From JBEIDK01 sp040383485 (GTDB taxonomy: Bacteria; Bacteroidota; Bacteroidia; UBA4408): a DNA stretch of 9,901 nucleotides. Shown one piece after another: positions 6,210-9,901 of the stretch. The first letter of the stretch is position 1. Each line of letters opens with the position of its first letter. The stretch is taken from positions 1 through 9,901 of the forward strand of contig JBEIDK010000125.1 of the NCBI GenBank assembly GCA_040383485.1. The letters are read 5' to 3'. Made by a program: the position numbers and the translations under genes. A model generated the notes under the pieces. The model worked only from the letters and a program-made list of their open reading frames with translations, was not told the origin of the DNA and made no database searches.

Positions 6210-8861
6210 ATGAAAATAATAGACATCAAAGCAATGCGTGGACCTAACTATTGGAGTATCCGTCGCCACAAACTGATTGTAATGAAATTGGATTTGGAAG
6301 AGATGGAGAAATATCCAACAAACGCCATACCTGGTTTTAGAGAAAGGTTAGAAGCTATGTTCCCAACAATGAAAAGTCACCGTTGTAGCGAAGATTTTGA
6401 AGGTGGTTTTTTTCACCGTGTTGATGAAGGCACATGGATGGGACACGTCATTGAGCATGTTGCTCTTGAAATGCAAACATTAGCAGGAATGGATTGTGGT
6501 TTCGGACGTACCCGCACAACCGGTATGGAAGGAGTATATCATGTAGTGTTTAGCTATATGGAAGAAAAAGTTGGTATTTATGCCGCCCGAGCAGCGGTTA
6601 AAGTTTGTGAAGCATTAGTACATAATAAGGAATACGATTTAGAAAATGATATTCAAACCATGCGCGAAATTCGTGAAGATAATCGCCTTGGTCCATCAAC
6701 AGGTGGTATAGTAGACGAAGCCATAGCACGCGGTATACCTTACATCAGATTAAATCGTCATAGCCTTGTTCAATTGGGGTATGGAGTAAATCAAAAACGC
6801 ATTCAAGCTACAGTTGCAAGTACAACAAGTAATATAGCTGTAGAAATTGCTTGCGATAAAGAAGAAACTAAAAATTTATTGGAACAGGCATCTATTCCAA
6901 CACCAAAAGGACGCATTATTTATGATGAGGAAGATTTAGAAGCAGCAATTAAAAGTATTGATTATCCGATAGTATTAAAACCTGTAAATGGTAATCATGG
7001 TCGTGGCATCACAACAAATATTAATTCGTGGGATGAAGCAGTTGAAGCATTAGCACTAGCGAAAAAGGTGTCACGTTCGGTTATTTGTGAACGATTTATA
7101 ACAGGTTTCGATTTTCGATTACTGGTAATCAATTATAAATTAATTGCAGCGGCTGTTCGCAAACCAGCATGCGTTGTTGGCGATGGCAAATCAACTATTC
7201 AACAATTGGTTGATGAAGTAAACGCTGACCCACGTCGCGGTTATGGTCATGAGAAAGTATTAACGGCCATTAAGATTGATGATGCGACGCTTAATTTATT
7301 AAAAGAAAAAAACTTATCGCTTGATAGTGTTGTTGCAAAAGATGAAACAGTATTTTTAAAAACGACTGCTAACCTAAGTACTGGCGGTACGGCGACTGAC
7401 GTTACTGATTTGGTACATCCTTATAATGTGTTTTTAGCTGAACGTATTGCAAAAATTATTGGCTTAGACATTTGTGGTATTGATATCATGGCGCAAGATT
7501 TAACTACTCCACTAAATGAAAATGGCGGTGCAATATTAGAGGTTAATGCTGGTCCAGGTTTCCGAATGCACATTGCACCAACTGAAGGGTTGCCTCGCAA
7601 TGTTGCAGAGCCGGTTATTGATATGATGTATCCTCCAGGAAGTTCATCACGAATTCCTATCATAGCAGTAAGTGGTACTAACGGAAAAACAACAACTACC
7701 CGCTTAATTGCCCACATGGTAAAAACTATGGGCTATAAAGTCGGATTTACTACCACTGATGGAATTTACATCCAAAATAGAATGATGCAAGCTGGTGACT
7801 GCACTGGCCCTATGAGTGCTGAATTTGTGCTGAAAGACCCAACGGTAGACTTTGCAGTTTTGGAATGTGCTAGAGGAGGTATTTTACGCTCTGGATTAGG
7901 TTTTCATAAATGTGATATTGGCGTTGTTACAAATATTGCTGCCGACCACTTAGGTTTGCAAGACATTAATAATCTTGAAGATTTAGCAAGGGTAAAAGCA
8001 GTTGTAGCTGATAGTGTGATGGACGAGGGTTATGCAATTTTAAATGCGGATGATAAGCTAGTATTTAATATGCGCAACGGTCTAAAATGTAAAATAGCTT
8101 TATTTAGTTTAGATGAAAACAATCCACACATTATTGAGCATTGCAACAAAGGCGGTTTGGCAGCTATTGCTGAGAATGGTTATGTAACAATTTGTAAAGG
8201 GACATGGAGAATTAGAGTTGATAAAATTGTAAATATACCTCTTACCATTCGTGGCCGCGCAGTTTTCATGATTCAAAATATTTTACCTGCTGTACTAAGT
8301 GGTTTTATTCGTGGATTTAAAATTGAAGACATGCGACTTGCACTAGAAACTTTTATTCCTAGTCCAACGCAAACTCCTGGCCGAATGAATTTATTTAAGT
8401 TTAAAAACTTTGAGGTGATGATTGACTATGCTCATAATCCAGCAGGATTTGAGGCTATAGGTAAGTTTTTAGAAAAAACAGATGCTACAGTAAAGGTTGG
8501 GATTATTGCTGGTGTAGGCGATAGACGCGATGAAGACATTATACATCTTGGAAAACTATCAGCAAAAATGTTTGATGAAATAGTGATACGACAAGATAAA
8601 AATCTTCGAGGTAGAAGTGATAAAGACATTATTGATTTAATGATAAAAGGCATACACGAAATTGATGCAAAGAAAAAAATCACAACCATTCCAAAAGAAA
8701 GTGAGGCTATTGATTATGCAATAAAGAACGCTAAGAAAGGTAGCTTTATAACCATTTGTAGTGATGTTGTTCCTGATGCCTTGGATCAAATAATGAAGTA
8801 CAAAGAAAAAGAAGACAAGTTCGAATTAAACTTGGGTGATATTCCGAATCAGCACGCTTAA
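6210..8861 (+). CDS. cphA: Cyanophycin synthetase CphA (CphA1 type)
   Basis: This enzyme builds cyanophycin, a poly-Asp backbone with Arg on each side chain, using ATP for both steps; the granules store nitrogen in the cytoplasm. The 883-residue protein is full length with three parts. The N-terminal domain (1 to about 160) contains C59, H69 and HVIEH (79-83). The ATP-grasp domain (about 208-480) has VLKPVNGNHGRG (255-266) and the metal-binding ILEVNAGPG (442-450), for Asp addition by C-terminal activation. The Mur-ligase-like domain has the P-loop GTNGKTTTTR (489-498), AADHLG (577-582), DYAHNPAG (739-746) and GVGDRRDED (768-776), for Arg addition. I chose the ATG at 6210 over an upstream in-frame TTG (6186) because the TTG lies in a repeat hairpin and the family begins at MKII. 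It is divergent from the M16 gene; no cyanophycinase gene is nearby. Confidence 0.96.
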   Translation: MKIIDIKAMRGPNYWSIRRHKLIVMKLDLEEMEKYPTNAIPGFRERLEAMFPTMKSHRCSEDFEGGFFHRVDEGTWMGHVIEHVALEMQTLAGMDCGFGRTRTTGMEGVYHVVFSYMEEKVGIYAARAAVKVCEALVHNKEYDLENDIQTMREIREDNRLGPSTGGIVDEAIARGIPYIRLNRHSLVQLGYGVNQKRIQATVASTTSNIAVEIACDKEETKNLLEQASIPTPKGRIIYDEEDLEAAIKSIDYPIVLKPVNGNHGRGITTNINSWDEAVEALALAKKVSRSVICERFITGFDFRLLVINYKLIAAAVRKPACVVGDGKSTIQQLVDEVNADPRRGYGHEKVLTAIKIDDATLNLLKEKNLSLDSVVAKDETVFLKTTANLSTGGTATDVTDLVHPYNVFLAERIAKIIGLDICGIDIMAQDLTTPLNENGGAILEVNAGPGFRMHIAPTEGLPRNVAEPVIDMMYPPGSSSRIPIIAVSGTNGKTTTTRLIAHMVKTMGYKVGFTTTDGIYIQNRMMQAGDCTGPMSAEFVLKDPTVDFAVLECARGGILRSGLGFHKCDIGVVTNIAADHLGLQDINNLEDLARVKAVVADSVMDEGYAILNADDKLVFNMRNGLKCKIALFSLDENNPHIIEHCNKGGLAAIAENGYVTICKGTWRIRVDKIVNIPLTIRGRAVFMIQNILPAVLSGFIRGFKIEDMRLALETFIPSPTQTPGRMNLFKFKNFEVMIDYAHNPAGFEAIGKFLEKTDATVKVGIIAGVGDRRDEDIIHLGKLSAKMFDEIVIRQDKNLRGRSDKDIIDLMIKGIHEIDAKKKITTIPKESEAIDYAIKNAKKGSFITICSDVVPDALDQIMKYKEKEDKFELNLGDIPNQHA

Positions 8862-8877
8862 AAGAAAATGATGAATG

Positions 8878-8926
8878 TTGAATTATGAATGTCATCTGCC
8901 GCTGAGGATGACAATTAAAAATTCAA
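8878..8926. repeat. Imperfect palindrome downstream of cphA
   Basis: The core arms TGTCATC (8890-8896) and GATGACA (8907-8913) flank a 10-base GC-rich loop. Outer arms TTGAATT (8878-8884) and AATTCAA (8920-8926) extend the symmetry with unpaired bases between. It starts 17 bases after the cphA stop and has no T-tract after it, so it may stabilise the 3' end rather than terminate. The inner part, read on the minus strand (TGTCATCCTCAGCGG), resembles the widespread 'TGTCATCCTGAGCG' intergenic repeats, so it may be a repeat remnant. Confidence 0.45.
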
Positions 8927-8971
8927 TTTCAACACAAACCAAAAACAACCAAACTTATTAATTACAATTTT

Positions 8972-8979
8972 TACTTTTG
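8972..8979 (+). promoter_or_regulatory. Candidate -7 box for the toxin-antitoxin remnant
   Basis: TACTTTTG matches the Bacteroidota -7 consensus TAnnTTTG exactly and lies 20 bases before the antitoxin ATG at 9000. No TTTG is found at the expected -33 position, so support is partial. Confidence 0.3.
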
Positions 8980-8999
8980 TTATACTAAATTATTGAAAA

Positions 9000-9233
9000 A
9001 TGAACATTGCATTATCTAAAATAGAACTAACAAAACAATTACTAGCCACCAAAAATTAAGCAATTATTAAGCACATTCAAGCGGTGTTTGCAACTCAAGA
9101 AAACGATTTGTGGGATGAAATGCCTAATGCTGTTCAAGAATCTGTAAATAGGAGCTTGCAACAAGCTAGTAAAAATCAATTAAAAGACCATAGCCAAGTA
9201 ATGAAGAAGTATAATAAATGGCTAAAAAAATAA
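9000..9233 (+). pseudogene. Antitoxin-like gene broken by an in-frame stop
   Basis: The frame starting at ATG 9000 reads MNIALSKIELTKQLLATKN, meets TAA at 9057-9059, then continues open for 57 codons (AIIKHIQAVFATQEND..., ending NKWLKK) to TAA at 9231-9233. Read through, it makes a 76-residue, polar, probably helical protein like the small antitoxins paired with RelE/ParE toxins in Bacteroidota; this family match is from memory. A single base change (for example GAA to TAA) would explain the stop. The frame overlaps the toxin start by 16 bases, as is usual in such modules. An internal in-frame ATG at 9120 could still make a short C-terminal piece. Confidence 0.65.
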
Positions 9234-9421
9234 AATGGACCATTGAAGCTGAAGCTGAATTTGACAAGGTAATTTTATACCTAGAGCAAAATTGGACGGA
9301 TAAAGAAATTCTAAAATTTATTTCTGCAACTAATCGCGTACTCAGTTTTATTTCTGAGTTTCCGTTGATGTTTCGCAAGTCAAAAACTACAACTATTTTC
9401 TATATCTATCAAAAAAATTGA
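9218..9421 (+). pseudogene. Truncated RelE/ParE-family toxin
   Basis: The 67-residue product begins MAKKIKWTIEAEAEFDKVILYLEQNW, followed by KEILKFISATNRVLSFISEFPLMFRKSK (29-56). This matches the N-terminal two helices and first strands of RelE/ParE toxins, whose full length is about 90-100 residues. After RKSK the sequence diverges into TTTIFYIYQKN and stops, so the C-terminal strands that complete the core and carry most functional residues are missing. I found no convincing continuation in other frames up to about 9490, which suggests a deletion rather than a simple frameshift. Together with the interrupted antitoxin upstream, this looks like a dead toxin-antitoxin module. A functional short toxin is possible but unlikely. 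Confidence 0.65.
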
Positions 9422-9640
9422 TGCAAGTATAATTGTATATTTGAGTATGATTTGTGAGCCTAATGATTGAATTCTGTTATCATAGGGTTTACAATCCAAT
9501 CCTATTCAAATATTATAACTCATTTTTGAAATATTGTAACATGTATTAAAACTTTGTTTGGTTAATTTGTAATTGAAACAACAGAACTTTAAAAGATAAC
9601 GAAGGTGGCGCATTCCACTTAACATTAAAATAAATTGAAT
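9422..9640. other. Intergenic region before the PqqD-like gene
   Basis: No coding frame is supported in this 219-base stretch. It contains the 15-base direct repeat pair and presumably the promoter of the PqqD-like gene. TTTG-rich sequence occurs around 9552-9572 (for example TAATTTG), but no site fits TAnnTTTG with correct spacing. The leader just before the start is A-rich with no clear Shine-Dalgarno sequence. Confidence 0.4.
9505..9540. repeat. Direct repeat pair upstream of the PqqD-like gene
   Basis: TTCAAATATTATAAC (9505-9519) and TTGAAATATTGTAAC (9526-9540) agree at 13 of 15 positions and begin exactly 21 bases apart, which is two turns of DNA. The second copy ends 100 bases before the start of the PqqD-like gene. 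Tandem sites on one DNA face suit a regulator binding site, but AT-rich composition weakens the case. Confidence 0.35.
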
Positions 9641-9889
9641 ATGAAAATGCGAAAAAATATTGCTGTAAGCGATTCTGGTTTTATTTTTAACCCAGGCACT
9701 GGTGATTCTTTTAGTACTAACCCAATTGGAATGGAAATAATTGCATTAATGAAAGAAGAAAAAGACATTGACGCAATTAAAGCCGTAATTACTGGAAAGT
9801 ATAATGTTGACGATGCTACTTTTGAAAAAGATTATTTCGATTTCTTAAATATGTTGCAGAGTTATCAATTAACAGAACATAATGCATAA
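9641..9889 (+). CDS. Small PqqD-like protein
   Basis: The 82-residue protein reads as a PqqD-like winged-helix domain: an N-terminal strand region (MRKNIAVSDSGFIFNPGTGDSFSTN, within 3-27), then the characteristic NPIGMEIIALMKE (27-39), and a C-terminal half with KYNVDDATFEKDYFDFLNMLQSYQL (54-78). PqqD proteins act as peptide-binding chaperones in peptide-modifying (RiPP) systems and as stand-alone small proteins beside kinase or ATP-grasp genes. Which applies here cannot be seen, because the next gene is cut off. I chose ATG 9641 over an in-frame TTG two codons earlier; ATG 9647 is also possible. A possible next start (ATG 9882) overlaps its end. It is intact, unlike its left-hand neighbours. 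Confidence 0.72.
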   Translation: MKMRKNIAVSDSGFIFNPGTGDSFSTNPIGMEIIALMKEEKDIDAIKAVITGKYNVDDATFEKDYFDFLNMLQSYQLTEHNA

Positions 9890-9901
9890 GCAGAAATTAA
9901 C
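9882..9901 (+). CDS. Possible start of the next gene, cut by the window edge
   Basis: An ATG at 9882 overlaps the last codons of the PqqD-like gene in another frame (ATGCATAA) and stays open to the edge, reading MHKQKL. Overlapping start and stop codons are common in translationally coupled operons. With only six full codons visible it cannot be identified. Confidence 0.25.

Noticed and set aside
7421..7717. Minus-strand open frame inside cphA, and a similar one at 8432-8689.
   Set aside because: Both are antisense shadows of a well-conserved gene with no recognisable protein features.
9166..9378. Minus-strand 70-residue open frame.
   Set aside because: It is antisense to the toxin-antitoxin remnant, which has clear family features on the plus strand.

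Overview
The window looks like the chromosome of a Bacteroidota member, possibly near Chitinophagales/Sphingobacteriia, though the order is not certain. The DNA is AT-rich, the genes have A-rich leaders without clear Shine-Dalgarno sequences, and the protein families are typical of that phylum: a short RsmI, a PabC-like class IV aminotransferase, a two-domain M16 peptidase, a receiver-less sigma-54 activator, and an 80-residue PqqD-like protein. Several intergenic palindromes resemble dispersed repeats common in Bacteroidota genomes. No rRNA, tRNA, CRISPR array or transposase was seen.

Left half (1-5989), minus strand: after a repeat-bearing intergenic stretch (1-200), four genes are read right to left. 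They are an exported zinc peptidase of family M16 (5989-3116), a sigma-54-dependent Fis-type regulator 9 bases behind it (3106-1877), a class IV PLP aminotransferase (1758-889) and RsmI, the 16S rRNA C1402 2'-O-methyltransferase (878-201). The M16/regulator pair and the aminotransferase/rsmI pair each look co-transcribed; a 118-base AT-rich gap separates them.

Centre (5990-6209): a divergent control region. It holds a 9-bp inverted repeat that could fold over the M16 start codon, a perfect 16-bp palindrome, and a GC-rich hairpin just before the plus-strand gene cphA.

Right half, plus strand: cphA (6210-8861) encodes a complete three-part cyanophycin synthetase, which polymerises Asp and Arg into the nitrogen-storage polymer cyanophycin. 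Its N-terminal domain carries Cys/His residues and an HxxEH motif matching the primer-making metallopeptidase-like site described in some CphA1 enzymes. No cyanophycinase or isoaspartyl dipeptidase gene lies in the window. Next is a decayed toxin-antitoxin module (9000-9421): an antitoxin frame with an in-frame stop, and a RelE/ParE toxin that ends early. The window closes with a small PqqD-like gene (9641-9889) preceded by a 21-base-period direct repeat and overlapped by a possible next start codon at 9882.

Most of the window is ordinary core content. The best leads are the hidden N-terminal site in CphA, the M16 start-codon hairpin and the PqqD-like gene at the right edge, whose partner genes are outside the window.
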